In this document: one piece after another, positions 11,160 through 23,300 of the stretch | Layout of the letters: every line of letters starts with the position of its first letter | Numbering within the stretch: position 1 is the stretch's first letter | Assembly (NCBI GenBank): GCA_905221605.1 | Contig: CAJNDS010001224.1 | Location: forward strand, 64,001-124,000 | Origin: Symbiodinium natans | Lineage: Eukaryota; Sar; Dinophyceae; Suessiales; Symbiodiniaceae | Direction: 5' to 3' | Length of the DNA: 60,000 bases | The notes under the pieces: model-generated | What the model was told of the DNA's origin: nothing | What the model saw: only the letters and a program-made list of their open reading frames with translations | The model's database searches: none | Translations under genes and position numbers: made by a program

Positions 11160-12520
11160 ATTCGTCGCGCAAGCGCATTCCCGCCAAGACCGAGCCGCTG
11201 CGCCAGAAGTCAGCCTCGTCGGCGGAGGCCGTCCTGTAGGGTTTAGGGTTAAGGGGTAGGGCTCAGGGGGATCCCATACCCAAAATTGGTCCAAACAGGT
11301 GGGAAACTGGCTTCTGGCTTGTCGCTGCAGGCCATACTTGGAGGTTCATGGGTAGTTAGCTGTAGGGTTTAAATAGGCTTATAAGTTCATGGGTAGTTGG
11401 CTGTAAGGTCCCTACATAAGGTTATACAAAATTACATACCCAGTACGGCTTGTCGCTGCAGGCCAACCTGAGCCTCCAGCGATGAGGACTGACCCAGGGA
11501 GCCCAAAAACCCCATACTGAAGGAACATACCCTAAACCATTTCTAGAGGGATCCTTATATGATTTAAGGCATATTCCTTAACTATAAGGTGCCCGGTCGT
11601 GGCCTCGTTGGGCATAGAGCCACCCAAATTCTCGAGGCCCCAAACCCGGCCCTAAACCCTAAGCCTAAACCCTAAACCCTGCTTGGTTTACTACAGGGGA
11701 TTATAAGGAATGCTCATAAAAAAAAAAAGAGGGAATAAGGGCCTAGTTACCCCAAACCCTCAACCCTAAACCCTAAAGGGGATTCTGGGGGAACCCATAT
11801 AAACCGTAACAAATACGCAACAAGGGCCTTCTGTGGGTCCTAGGTAAGGCGGTCCTCAGCACCTCCAGTAGTTTCGACTGGTCCTGCTTCGGGTTTAGGG
11901 TTTAGGGGTTTAGGGGTTTAGGGGTTTAGGGGTTTAGGGGTTTAGGGGTTTAGGGGTTTAGGGGTTTAGGGGTTTAGGGTTTAGGGTTTAGGGCTTGGAT
12001 TTTCGAGGCATACCTGCAACCTGGGACTCTCTTTTCTGTATGTGGGCTCTACCTGCGAATTACGGGGTAGTTGCTCTTCAACTGTAGGTAAATGGGGCCC
12101 CAGGGAAGTTCATGGGGGTGTAGCTATACCATAAGTATGGCGACTTTTTCTTACCACCCCATTTAGGGCACCCTTTAACCCTACTTATAGTTACCGATGA
12201 TCCTCCAAGTCAGTTTAAGGCTCAGCAAGATGGGATCCAACTCTCGATGGTTTCGAGGGGAAGTCATCCTTACCCATCTGTGGGGCCCGTGGGAAAACTA
12301 GGGCCTCTCCTGACAGTCCCTAGTTCATGGGTGGATGCAGGTAATTAGGGTCATACTTAACGCTGTTTAGGGTTCAGGGTTAGGGGTTAATTAGGGAACC
12401 TGTAACCCTGCTTATTGCTACCTATGACCTCTGGATAAGCTTGAGGTTCTCCTCTTTCGACTTCCCCGCTCTTGCGGCGTAGTGCGCAGCCGTATAGCCA
12501 CTTTCGTCCTTGCAACTACA
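11160..12520 (-). CDS. Ankyrin-type gene fragment, several small exons
   Basis: The clearest exon is 12428-12520, reading CKDESGYTAAHYAARAGKS followed by KEENLKLIQR. The D-x-x-G-x-T-A-x-H-x-A-A pattern is an ankyrin helix-turn-helix repeat, a protein-binding fold. Further minus islands at 11848-11890 (KQDQSKLLEVLRTAL), 11590-11640 (ENLGGSMPNEATTGHL) and 11162-11235 (ASADEADFWRSGSVLAGM) may be exons of the same gene. The last island also has an open plus frame (SSRKRIPAKTEPLRQKSAS). Exon joins were not resolved. Confidence 0.5.
11888..11990. repeat. (TTTAGGGG)n variant telomeric array
   Basis: About ten uniform octamers GTTTAGGG with an added G. Such uniformity differs from the heptamer elsewhere and suggests local amplification. 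Similar octamer arrays lie at 46135-46375 and 58948-59022. Confidence 0.9.
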
Positions 12521-12683
12521 GGGTAAAAACCCTAAACTCTAAACCCTAAACCCCTTTTTTTGCAACCGGGACCTAAACCCTTCTCAACCCCCACCAGGGG
12601 ACGTCTTAGGTTTAGTCTAGAAACCACAAGCTATGCAGCCACGGGGGTGAGGGCCCCATGCCTTTCAGTTTAGGAAAATGCCC

Positions 12684-12785
12684 TAAGGGTCCATGCACCT
12701 TATTGTATACTTGGGCCCAAAAACTCCTTAAACAGGTAGTACTTTAAAGCCCAAGTATTCCCTATTTAGGTACATGGACCCTTAA
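12684..12785. mobile_element. MITE family C copy
   Basis: Terminal inverted repeats AGGGTCCATGCACCTTATTG / AATAGG..GTACATGGACCCT lie between TA dinucleotides. About 100 bp long, non-coding. Sister copies lie at 17630-17728 and 27144-27246. Confidence 0.8.
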
Positions 12786-13069
12786 GGTTAGTCTTAGAGT
12801 ATACATCCACGGATGGCCACTAAAACACTCTGAAAAACATTCCCGAATATGATCCTCTTTTACCTAATAAATAAGGGAAAATGTAAACCCTCCCCACGGC
12901 CTGCCCAAAATCGTTATTTTTGACGACTATCAACCCGAACCCCCCCCTAAACCCTAGTTTCTATTGTTACTCTTTTTCCCCACCTTGGGTGTGGGGTTGT
13001 TAGATTTTAAACTCAACTCTTCTCCTCGCCCGGAACTCTTCTCCTCCCGGGCTACTCCTAGAGACTCCC

Positions 13070-13310
13070 TGGCGTGCCCAACACCAGAAAAATTTCTGAA
13101 ATGCCCAACCCCAAAAAACTCCGTGGAGTGCCCAACCCCAAAAACTCCTGGAGTGCCCAACCCCAAATTTTTCCTAACCACAGAGTCTCCCTGGAGTGCC
13201 CAACCCAAAGACTCTCTGGAGTGCCCAACCCCCCGAACCCCAAAGTCTCCCTGGAGTGCCCAACCCCAAAGATTCCTGGAGTGCCCAACCCAGAGACTCG
13301 GAGTGCCCAA
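13070..13310. repeat. GTGCCCAACCCC minisatellite, left array
   Basis: About nine copies of a 25-35 bp unit, consensus CTGGAGTGCCCAACCCCAAA followed by GACTCC. Each unit contains ACTCC-CT-GGAGT, a short palindrome. The same unit reappears at 16890-17055. Confidence 0.9.
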
Positions 13311-13644
13311 CGGGTGGCGTTTTTTTTTGGGTCTTTTTTTTTTTTTTTTGGGCCTTTTTTTTTTTTTTTTTTGGTCGATTTTCTTGGTTTTCTCTAGGAA
13401 AAACCCTACTTTCCTTACATTTCGGACGGATTTTCTGTCATTTCCCTTAGGTTTTCGTTGGTTTTATGGAAAGATATGGACAGCTAGCCACCTTCGGGCC
13501 CAGGCTGCTGTCGACCTCTCACACAACAACAACGAAAAACCTATCTTTCTACATTTTGGACGGTTTTCCTGTAATTTCCCTTAGGTTTTCCTTGGTTTTT
13601 CCTAAGGGGAAAACCCTATTTTGCTTACATTTTGGACAGATATC

Positions 13645-16540
13645 CTGGGGGGGGGGTTGGGGGGGCGCAGCCCCCCCACTTGCAAACACCTCTTGGGCTT
13701 TGAAGCACGCTCTGCACGGCTTCAAAAAAAAAACAGAGCGGGGGGGTTGGGGGGCGCAGCCCCCCCCCATTTGCAAACACAATGCTCACACGATGCTTTT
13801 CAACTAGTTTCTTGGGCTTTGAAGCACGCTTGGTACGACTTAAAAGAAGCGGGGGGGGGGTTGGGGGAAAACGCAGCCCCCCCCCCCATTTGCAAACACC
13901 CTGCTCACATGACGGGTGTCAACAAGTTTCTTGGGCTTTGAAGCACGCTCTGCACGGCTTGAAAAAAAAACGAGGTTTTCGTTGTTTTTCCTAAGGAAAC
14001 CCTCTTCTGATTACATTTTGGACGGATTTCGTCAAACGTCAAAGCGTACGTTGCTTTTCCTTAGTTTGTCCTAGGGAAAACCCTATTTGGTTCGTTTTCT
14101 TGGTTTCTATCATTCCCTCTATATTTTCATCGGATTCATACTTTTTTTTCAACTAGTTTCTCGGGCTTTGAAGCACGCTTGGTACGGCTTAACAGAAGCG
14201 GGGGGGGGTTGGGGGGGCGCAGCCCCCCCCCCCATTTGCAAACACCCTGCTCACATGATGGGTGTCAACAAATTTCTTGGGCTTTGAAGCACGCTCTGCA
14301 CGGCTTAAAAAAAGCGGGGGGGTTGGGGGGGGCGCAGCCCCCCCCCATTTGCAAACACAATGCACACACGATGTTTTTCAACTAGTTTCTTGGGCTTTGA
14401 AGCACGCTTGGTACAGCTTAAAAGAAGCGGGGAGGGTTGGGGGGGGCGCAGCCCCCCCCCCCATTTGCAAACACCCTGCTCACATGATGGGTGTCAACAA
14501 ATTTCTTGGGCTTTGAAGCACGCTCTGCACGGCTTAAAAAAAAGCGGGGGGGTTGGGGGGGGCGCAGCCCCCCCCATTTGCAAACACAATGCACACACGA
14601 TGTTTTTCAACTAGTTTCTTGGGCTTTGAAGCACGCTTGGTACAGCTTAAAAGAAGCGGGGGGGTTGGGGGGGCTGTGCCCCCCATTTGCAAACACCCTG
14701 CTCACATGATGGGTTTTAAGTACTTTCTTGCGCTTTGGCTGAAAAAAAGCGGGGGGGTTGGGGGGGGGCGCAGCCCCCCCCATTTGCAAACACAATGCTC
14801 CCACGATGTTTTTCAACTAGTTTCTTGGGCTTTGAAGCACGCTTGGTACAGCTTAAAAGAAGCGGGGAGGGTTGGGGGGGGCGCAGCCCCCCCCCCATTT
14901 GCAAACACCCTGCTCACATGATGGGTGTCAACAAATTTCTTGGGCTTTGAAGCACGCTCTGCACGGCTTTAAAAAAAGCGGGGGGGTTGGGGGGGGCGCA
15001 GCCCCCCCCATTTGCAAACACAATGCACACAGATTTTTCAACGTTTCTTGGGCTTTGAAGCACGCTTGGTACGGCTTAAAAGAAAGCGGGGGGTTGGGGG
15101 GGCTGGATTTGCAACACCCTGCTCACATGGGGTTTTACTTTCTTGCGCTTTGGCTGAAAAAAAAGGGGGGTTTGGGGGGGGCGCCAGCCCCCCCATTTGC
15201 AAACAATGCTCCCACGATGTTTTTTTCAACTAGTTTCTTGGGCTTGAAGCACGCTTGGTACGGCTTAAAAGAAGCGGGGGGGTTGGGGGGGCGCAGCCCC
15301 CCCCATTTGCAAACACCCTGCTCACATGATGGGTGTCAACAAGTTTCTTGGGCTTTGAAGCACGCTCTGCACGGCTTAAAAAAAGCGGGGGGGTTGGGGG
15401 GGGGCGCAGCCCCCCCCATTTGCAAACACAATGCTCACACGATGTTTTCAACTAGTTTCTTGGGCTTTGAAGCACGCTTGGTACGGCTTAAAAGAAGCAA
15501 ATTTGGCTCACATGATGGGTTGTTGGGGGCTGGCGGGGGGGGGGGGCGCAGCCCCCCCCATTTGCAAACACAATGCTCACAACGAGGTCAACAAGTTTCT
15601 TGGGCTTTGAACGCTTGCAAAAGAAGCGGGGGGGGGTTGGGGGGGGGCAGCCCCCCCCCCATTTGCAACACAATGCTCACACGATGTTTTTCAACTAGTT
15701 TCTTGGGCTTTGAAGCACGCTTGGTAAGCTTAAAAAAGGGGGGGGTTGGGGGGCTGTGCGCAGGGGGCATTGGGGGGGGCACCCCCCCCCAATTTGCAAA
15801 CACAATGCTCACACGATGTTTTTTCAACTAGTTTCTTGGGCTTTGAAGCACGGTACGGCTTAAAAGAAGCGGGGGGGTTGGGGGGGGGCGCAGCCCCCCC
15901 CCATTTGCAAACACCCTGCTCACATGATGGGTGTCAACAAGTTTCTTGGGCTTTGAAGCGCGCTCTGCACGGCTTAAAAAAAAAAAAAGCGGGGGGGTTG
16001 GGGGGGGGGCCAGCCCCCCCATTTGCAAACACAATGCTCACACGATGTTCAACTAGTTTCTTGGGCTTTGAAGCCGCTTGGTACGGCTTAAAAGAAGCGG
16101 GGGGGTTGGGGGGGGGGCGCAGCCCCCCCCCCCATTTGCAAACACCATGCTCACATGACGGGTGTCAACAATTTTCTTGGCTTTGAAGCACGCTCTGCAC
16201 GGCTTAAAAAAAAAAGCGGGGGGGTTGGGGGGGCGCAGCCCCCCATTTGCAAACACAATGCTCACACGATTTTTTTCAACTAGTTTCTTGGGCTTTGAAG
16301 CACGCTTGGTACGGCTTAAAAGAAGCGGGGGGGGTTGGGGGGGGGCGCAGCCCCCCCCCCCATTTGCAAACACCCTGCTCACACATGATGGGTGTCAACA
16401 AGTTTCTTGGGCTTTGAAGCCGCTCTGCACGGCTTAAAAAAAAAAAAAAGCGGGGGGTTGGGGGGGGGCGCAGCCCCCCCATTGCAAACACAATGCTCAC
16501 ACACGATGTTTTCAACTATTTCTTGGGCTTCGAAGCACGC
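13645..16540. repeat. Tandem array of about 24 hairpin-bearing units of about 115 bp
   Basis: Units share TTTCTTGGGCTTTGAAGCAC, then CGGCTTAAAA, then a G-run/TT/G-run, GCGCAG, a C-run and CATTTGCAAACAC. Two unit types alternate: one with CCTGCTCACATGATGGGTGT and CTCTGCACGG, the other with AATGCTCACACGATGTTTTT and CTTGGTACGG, making a dimer of about 230 bp. The G-run and C-run can pair into a stable hairpin. Some units are internally deleted (15030-15170, 15490-15640). Confidence 0.93.
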
Positions 16541-16544
16541 TTTT

Positions 16545-16685
16545 TTCTCCTTGCTTCCTTCCTTGCTTCCTTCCTTTCTTCCTTTTCCTTCCTTCCTTCC
16601 TTTTTTCTTCCCTCCTTTCTTCCTTCCTTCCTTTTTCTTCCTGTCTTTCATCCTTCCTTCCTTCCTTTCTTTCCTTCTTTCCTTC
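16545..16685. repeat. (TTCC/TTTC)n microsatellite
   Basis: A pyrimidine-rich run of CCTTCCTT motifs at the right edge of the central satellite. It produces a Lys/Glu/Arg-rich shadow frame on the minus strand. Confidence 0.92.
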
Positions 16686-17239
16686 TAAAACGTACATAAA
16701 TAACGCTTTCCTATGAAACCACAGAGAAATTACTGTTTTTCGTACAAAAACCCACGAAAATGCATCAAATCCTTTAAAAATATGGAGGGAATGGTGGTTT
16801 CTTACGAAAACCCAAGAAAATCGACCAAAAAAAAAAAAAAAAAAAAAAAAGGCCCCCCCAAAAAAAAAGACCCAAAAAAATAGGCCCTCCGTGCCCAACC
16901 CCAGAGTCTCGCTGGAGTGCCCAAGCTTGGAGAATGCCTGAATTGCCCAACCCCAAAGACTCCGTGGAGTGCCCAACCCCAGAGACTCCTGGAGCCCAAC
17001 CCCACAGTCTCCCCGCAGTGCCCAACCCCAGAGACTCCCTGAAATGCCCAAATCCAAACCCCTAAGGTGGTGTTCGAAGTGTTTTTTTCCTGCGGGGGGA
17101 TTCTTAAGCAACCCTGAAGGCAGAGGGCGGAGTTCACCGGAGGCATCCCCATGGTGAGGCGAATGCCAAGACCGACAGCATTCGGTCGAGTATAAACTCT
17201 AAGACCTAAACCCCACAAAACCCAGACATTCAACCGCAC

Positions 17240-17318
17240 TGGAGGCACCCTCGAGCCTCAGTTGTCGCGTCCGCACCCGCGTCCAGAAGAGCACGCACGG
17301 CCCGTAGCGGAAGTGTCT
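17240..17318 (-). CDS. Ankyrin exon
   Basis: Reads LRAVRALLDAGADATTEARG, the second helix and loop of an ankyrin repeat (LL-x-x-GAD). The acceptor side lies near 17318 and TTTAGGG repeats follow to the right. Confidence 0.65.
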
Positions 17319-20300
17319 TTTCAACCTTAGGGTTTAGGGTTTATGGTTTAGGGTTTAGGGTTTAGGGTTTAGGGAAGACAAGGGCTTGGGTTCATATTGG
17401 GGTTTAGGGGGTTTAGGGCTTTAGAGTTTTCGGGCTTTGGGTTATTTTGCTGAGGGTTTTAGGCTAGTCGTAGGGTTTAAGGCCTTTAGGGTTGTCGTGT
17501 ATTTCGAGACAAGGGTCAAGGCCTGAAAGCCTGAAAGGGGGACGGTTTCGGGGACGTATTCTTACGTCCACCTGCCAGACGAGGCCACTCTAGAAATGCC
17601 CACATGGCACCTGCATTTGGGCAAACCCCAAGGGTCCATGTACCTAAATAGGGAGTACTTGGGCCTTAAAGTACTACCCATGTAAGGATTTCGGGGGCCA
17701 AGTATACAATAATTAGGTGCATGGACCCACACTGGACCTACGAAGCCAAGCCCAGCAAACAGTCCGTCTCAGGAATTGATGCAGCTGCCGCGACCTCTAT
17801 TGCGTAGCTCACCTAAACCCTAAACCCCAAACCCCAAACCCTAAACCCTAAACCCTAAACCCCAAACCCCAAACCGCGGGGTTGATTCTACAATATTTGG
17901 CTTCTGGGTCTCAGTGCATGGTGTATTCCTTGTAGCTTCCCAGCTTCAGAGGCATCCGACTCTCACTCTCGGCACAAGGCAGCCGTAGCTCAACAAGGTT
18001 TAGGGTTTAGGGTTTGGGGTGTAGGGTTTAGGGTTTTGGGGAAGCAGGAAAAGGCCCGAAACGTAGACCAACACGTGCCGCTCTGGACATGTGTTCTGGC
18101 CGCTGAAGGGTGGTGTCGTGTGCCACGTCTGTCCACCTTGTCCACTACAAATATTCTGTCATCCCCTTCGTCAGAACCCGCAACACCCTAAACCCTGAGA
18201 AACCCTGAGAGCCTGAACCCGGAACCAGAAACCCACAACGCTCCAGTCTGGTGACTCCTGCCAGGTTGAGGAGGATGTGCAAGCAGGAGGCATCCGAGAA
18301 GTCGAGCCTCAAGCTCAAGAGGGGTATGTAATCCAAGGTTCCCTAATACTCTCCACTACTCCCTAAGGCCCCCTCAGCTTCCCTAAAACCGCACACTCCC
18401 CCAAACCCCCTAACCTTACCCTACACCCTTGAACCCCGAAAACCTGAAACCCTTGAACTCCAAAACCCTAAGCAGCAAGCAATAAACCTTACACCAGGAA
18501 ACCCTCGCCAACCACCCATTCAGACCCCTATAGACCCTTGGATCCAGGGTTTCAAGGGTGTAGTTGGGGGTGTGTAGGGCTTAGCTAAATCCTAAACCCC
18601 CGAAAGTCCCCCAAAGAAACACTTGGGCCCCATCCCTGCCTTCGGGCAGCTTCGGGATCAGACTGCAGAAGAGCTCCCAGGGCCACCTTCAGGGGCTTTA
18701 GGGTTTGGGGTTTGGGGTTTAGGGTTTAGGGCGAGGGGCTGTAGGGCTTAGGGGCTGAGGGACTTTCGGTCTTTGTTTGTTTGGGGCTTTTGGGGTTTCC
18801 TTCTGCCAGGGCCCTTCCGCGGGCGTCTAGGGACTTTAGGGACTTTAGGGGCTTTGCGGACTTTGGGGTTTTTCGGGTTTGGGATTTCGGGCTTAGCAAT
18901 CTGAGATCTTTCTTTTGTCGTTCTGCCTCTCCCTCTCTTCTTCTTACCTCAACTTCTCTCCGCATCTCCCTCTCACTATGTCTCTCCCTGTCTCTCCCTC
19001 TCCCCCTCTCCCCCTCTCCCCCTCTCTCCCTCTTCTCTCCCTCTTCTCTCCCTCTTCTCTCCCTCTTCTCTCCCTCTTCTCTCCCTCTTCTCTCCCTCTT
19101 CTCTCCCTCTTCTCTCCCTCTCTCTCTCTCTCTCTGCCTATTCACTCTTCTCCCTCCCTTGCGCTCTCTGTATACTTTTTGTTTCTGTCTTTTCGTAAAA
19201 GCTCGCTCAATCTCTCTTCTTTTTAGCTTTGTTTTGCATGGCTTTTCCCGAAAGCGCGGGAGTAGCCTGGCATTGACCCAGCCCAAAGCCTTGCGCCACG
19301 CCTTGGAAAGCGGTGAAGTTCGGACAGGCCCACGCCGCATCTCATCCAGGGCGCCCACGCCCAGGATTATCAGCACTTCGCCTGGCGCTTCTGCAAGTAG
19401 CTGCCGATCTTCTTGCACTGCCATTCCGCCGACACCGAAACGCCACGATGTTGCGGAGCGCCTCGGCCCTCACAGAAGCGGACCGGCTGCAAAGCTGCCT
19501 CAAGCCAGTAGGTCTTCGGCTTTCCTCAAGAAAGCGCCCATGACTCCATGACCGCAACCACAGCAGCGGTCGAGGCCTCGATGCTTCTGAAACCAGGCCA
19601 GAAGATCGCATCCTGCCTGTCCAGCCGGTCTGCCATAGGCACCCGATGTTCTGGCAAGCAAAAAGCCGACACTTCGCACGGTCTCAGGCCTTCCAGTGAG
19701 CGCGACGAGGACCAGGAAACGGCGCAAAGCCCGCGTTGAAGCAGCGGTTTTCCTGCAAATAAGCGACCAGATCCACCCACTGTGGCCATGTGCTTCGGCC
19801 GGGCTCCGCTGGTGGCCTCAACTCTATATACACCTTGATGTTGCGGAGGACTCTCATGAAACAGAGCCAGACTCGTTCGGATCCCACCACAAGCTCTATG
19901 CAGCAAGGAAAAACTGAATCTTCTATGATCTTCTATGAGCTTCGCGCATGAAGTGCTACCCTAAACCCTAAACCCTAAACCCTAAACCTTAAACCTGCCT
20001 TTTGACTTCTACAACTGATACCTCACTTCTGTTGTGGCATGTCGTAGGTTCCCTGGGAGCCCAACACTCCTTAAATAAGGAATGCGCATTGAACCCTAAG
20101 GAAGCCTACTAGGGTTTAGGGTTTAGGGTTTAGGGTTTAGGGTTCTAAGGAAGCCTACTACATTCAACGGAATGTTCCTTAATCAAGGCGTATTTCGGGT
20201 TCTAAGCCCTAAACGCCAAAGCCCCTACCCAGAGACTCCAAAACCCCTTAATTAAGGAATATACCTTAAATCATATGAGGGTTCCTATTATAATTTAAGG

Positions 20301-23300
20301 GATATTCCTCAATTAAGGGGTTTTGGAGTTTCTGGGTAGTGGGCTCTCTGGGTAGATGGCTTGAGTGCCAGCAGCGCCTCCACCAGAGCATCATCTTCCG
20401 GAGACTTGGCGCAGCAGGCGCAAAGCCTCGGTCGTTTAGGTGCACGTGTGTGGGCGCGCACACGCGCGCACGCGCACACGCGCGCACACGCGCACCCAAC
20501 ATACAACACACAAAACAAACACCAAGCACAAGCACAAGCACGAACACAAAAACGACACAACAACACGCACCCAACACACAACACAACTCAAAACAAACGC
20601 AAGCACAAACCCAAAACGAACACAAATAACCAAACACAACACCACACCACACCAGGGGGCGGGTTTTTATCGCTCCAGAATCGGGTTTGAGCATTTGGGA
20701 AATCGTTCAAGGGCCTGTGCAAGTATAATGAATATTTGCGATCGTTGCTTCGGAACTGTATTATGGGGGGTTATAAGTGAACATCTTGCACCCTAAACCC
20801 TAAACCCTAAACCCTAAACCCAACCCCTCTAAACCCCTAAACAAAAAGAATACTCCCGAAACCCGAACCCGCTTAAACCCGCATAATAGCTCCCGCCGAC
20901 CTCTCAACTAACGAGCTTCCAAGGGACTCCGATACCCCCTTAACTGAGGAATATTTCTCAAACTTAAAAGAGGGGTCCTTATCAGGTTTAAGGAATCCTC
21001 GTTGGCATGTTCCCCGTATACTTACAGTCCTTAATAGGGACGAGAATCGGGGTACGATAATCCCTCTTAAGGACTCTTAGTATAAGGGGGGAACATCCCT
21101 AAACCCTAACCCCAAACCCTAAACCCTAACCCCAAACCCTAAACCCTAACCCCAAACCCCAAACCCTAAACCCTAAACATCCCAAACTATTCCTAATTGA
21201 GGCGTGTTGGAGTCTCTGGCTTTGGTCCTTCGAGCTCAGCAGCAACTGCATGGGGAAGTGGCCATCATTGTCCTGCCAGGCTTTGGGGTTTGGGGTTTAG
21301 GGTTTAGGGTTTAGGGTTTAGGGTTTAGGGTTTAGGGTTTAGGGTTTAACCCTAAACCCCAAACCCCAAACCCTAAACCCTGGACCCAGGAGCTGCCCGG
21401 GAAGGGAGGCGCAGCAGCATGCCGGCCGCACTCAGCCCATGCGTTGCTAATCTAGGGGCCTTAAAATTAGAGTAGGGTTTAGGGTTTAGGGTTTAGGGTT
21501 TAGGGTTTAGGGTTTAGGGTTTAGGGTTTAGGGTTTAGGGTTTAGGGCTAGTAGGGTTCTCGGGACCTTAATAAGGGACCGTAAGGGGATACTATTAGTA
21601 CTTAATCCGACCCCTAGAGTAGGGTTCAGGGTTCAGGGTTCAGGGTTCAGGGTTCAGGGTTCAGGGTTCAGGGTTCAGGGTTCAGGGTTCAGGGTTCAGG
21701 GTTTAGGGCTCCAGGTCTTGGGAGTTGTAGGGGTTTGGGTGTTAGGTTTGTAGGATTTTGGGGGGATTGGGGAACTGGTATCCAGCGTACTTCAAGGGTC
21801 AGGATTTTGGAAAAATTAGAGTTTAGGGTCAAGAGGTTTTCGATTTTGAGCAGGGAAACGACCAAGGATAACACGAAACGCAAAGCCCAACAACAACTCG
21901 CCCAAACCTGCTTCTTTGTAGCTTTCACTACAGATCCCCCCTGCAACTAGTAGGTTTTGGGCTCTTTTGGGGCCCGGGGGATCCGAAGTGTGGGCCCTTA
22001 CCTTGGGTCCCTTGATAACCCGTCTATACCCTAAACCCTAAACCCTAAATCCATCCCGAAAAACAAGGGCAAGGAATCACAGTAGGCTTTAGGGAACGTC
22101 CTGAGCGGCCACCGGGGCTCCTCCGCGGCAAAGTGCAGCAACCGCCTGCAACATGAAAGGGTTTAGGGTTTAGGGTTCAGGGTTCAGGGCTTAGGGTTGA
22201 AGTTTAGGGTTTAGGGGAGGGTTGAGAGAGTCCAGAGTATATAGCTTTTCTTAGGGTTTAGGATTTAGGTTCAGGGTCAGCGCAGGCGCAACTGGCTGAG
22301 ATCCCGAACTCCGTATCATGGCAACCCCCAAATTAGGGACCCACAGTCGCCCAGCTGTGCAACTCAACAGCAAGACAAAGATCGTTTAGGGTTAGGGTTT
22401 AATTAGGGTTTAGGATTTAGGGATTAATTAGGGTTTAGGGTTTAGGGTTAGGGTTTAATTAGGGTTTAGGATTTAGGGATTAGGGTTCATCAAGTTCCGC
22501 TCCGTTCCGTTCAGGCGTTCCGTGCTGAGGGCTTATGGTCCCCCGCATCTAGAAACAGAAACCCAACCCTTCGGCTGTTGGGGAGAAAGAGCAGTGACCG
22601 TATAGTTGCACATTCCTTACTTGAAGGGTCTGTGCCCAATCCTAATCAACCCTAAGCCCGAAGACTAAACTCTGAACCCTAAGCCCTGAATCTCTAAACA
22701 ACTAAACCGGTTTGGATTGAGGTCGGCCAAAAACATGGAAAAACCTAAGCCCCGAATCCCCGGCACACGCAGAAAACAGTGAGACTTTTCCTGGGGGGTG
22801 GGTGACACTAACCTGAACCCTAAACCCTAAACCCTAAACCCTAAACCCTAAACCCTAAACCCTTTTTTAAGACTGGAACTGGCCAACCCTAAACCCTAAA
22901 CCCTAGACCCTCAACCCTAAACCCCAAACCTTAGCATCCAACATTAAACATCAAAAAAGCACAAAACCCACGCATTCCGCCTCGACCCGGCCCTGGCGAC
23001 ACGCTTGGTGCAGAGCCGTAGAGCCGAAGACCTGGCGGAAGCAAGTGACCCTATCAACTGCACCCCTAAACCCTAAACCCTAAACCCTAAACCCTAGACC
23101 TTAAACCCTAAACCCTAAACCCTAAACCCTAAACCCTAAACCCTAAACCCCAAACCCTAACCCTAAACCCTAAACCCTAAAGGCCGCAATTCTGGTACTC
23201 TGCGCACCCTAAGACAGCACAGGGCAAAGCTTTCATGTCAAGTTCTGTCATGGGTTTTCCTCCTAGCCCCCCTCTATACTAACCCCCTAGATTCCCCCCT

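Larger units (their letters stand above)
12960..17080. repeat. Composite satellite region
   Basis: Order: a GTGCCCAACCCC array (13070-13310), poly-T with GGGCC (13320-13378), TTTTGGACGGATTT-type repeats (13395-13640, 13975-14115), the central G/C-hairpin array (13645-16540), a TTCC microsatellite (16545-16685), poly-A with GGCCCCCCC (16828-16880), then a second GTGCCCAACCCC array (16890-17055). The poly-T/poly-A segments with GGTCGATTTTCTTGG / CCAAGAAAATCGACC are inverted copies. The two GTGCCCAACCCC arrays are in the same orientation, so the block is not one simple inverted repeat. No gene recognised; the long frames are repeat shadows. Confidence 0.85.

Noticed and set aside
12954-13584. 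Repetitive CPTPK/VGHSRE frames on both strands
   Set aside because: They derive from the GTGCCCAACCCC minisatellite; no independent coding evidence.
14872-15831. 319-codon plus-strand frame, longest in the window
   Set aside because: It runs through the tandem satellite and repeats the same short peptide in several frames and on both strands, so it is a repeat shadow.
13650-16540. Possible CRISPR-like array because of regular repeats
   Set aside because: Units are contiguous variants without unique spacers, and the genome context is eukaryotic.
16512-17111. 199-codon minus frame with Lys/Arg/Glu-rich end
   Set aside because: It spans the TTCC microsatellite, poly-A arm and minisatellite; composition only.
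18726-19230. Arg/Glu-rich minus frame and Ser/Leu-rich plus frame
   Set aside because: Both come from the CTCTCCCTCTT minisatellite. Only the unique part near 19250-19910 is kept as a doubtful island.
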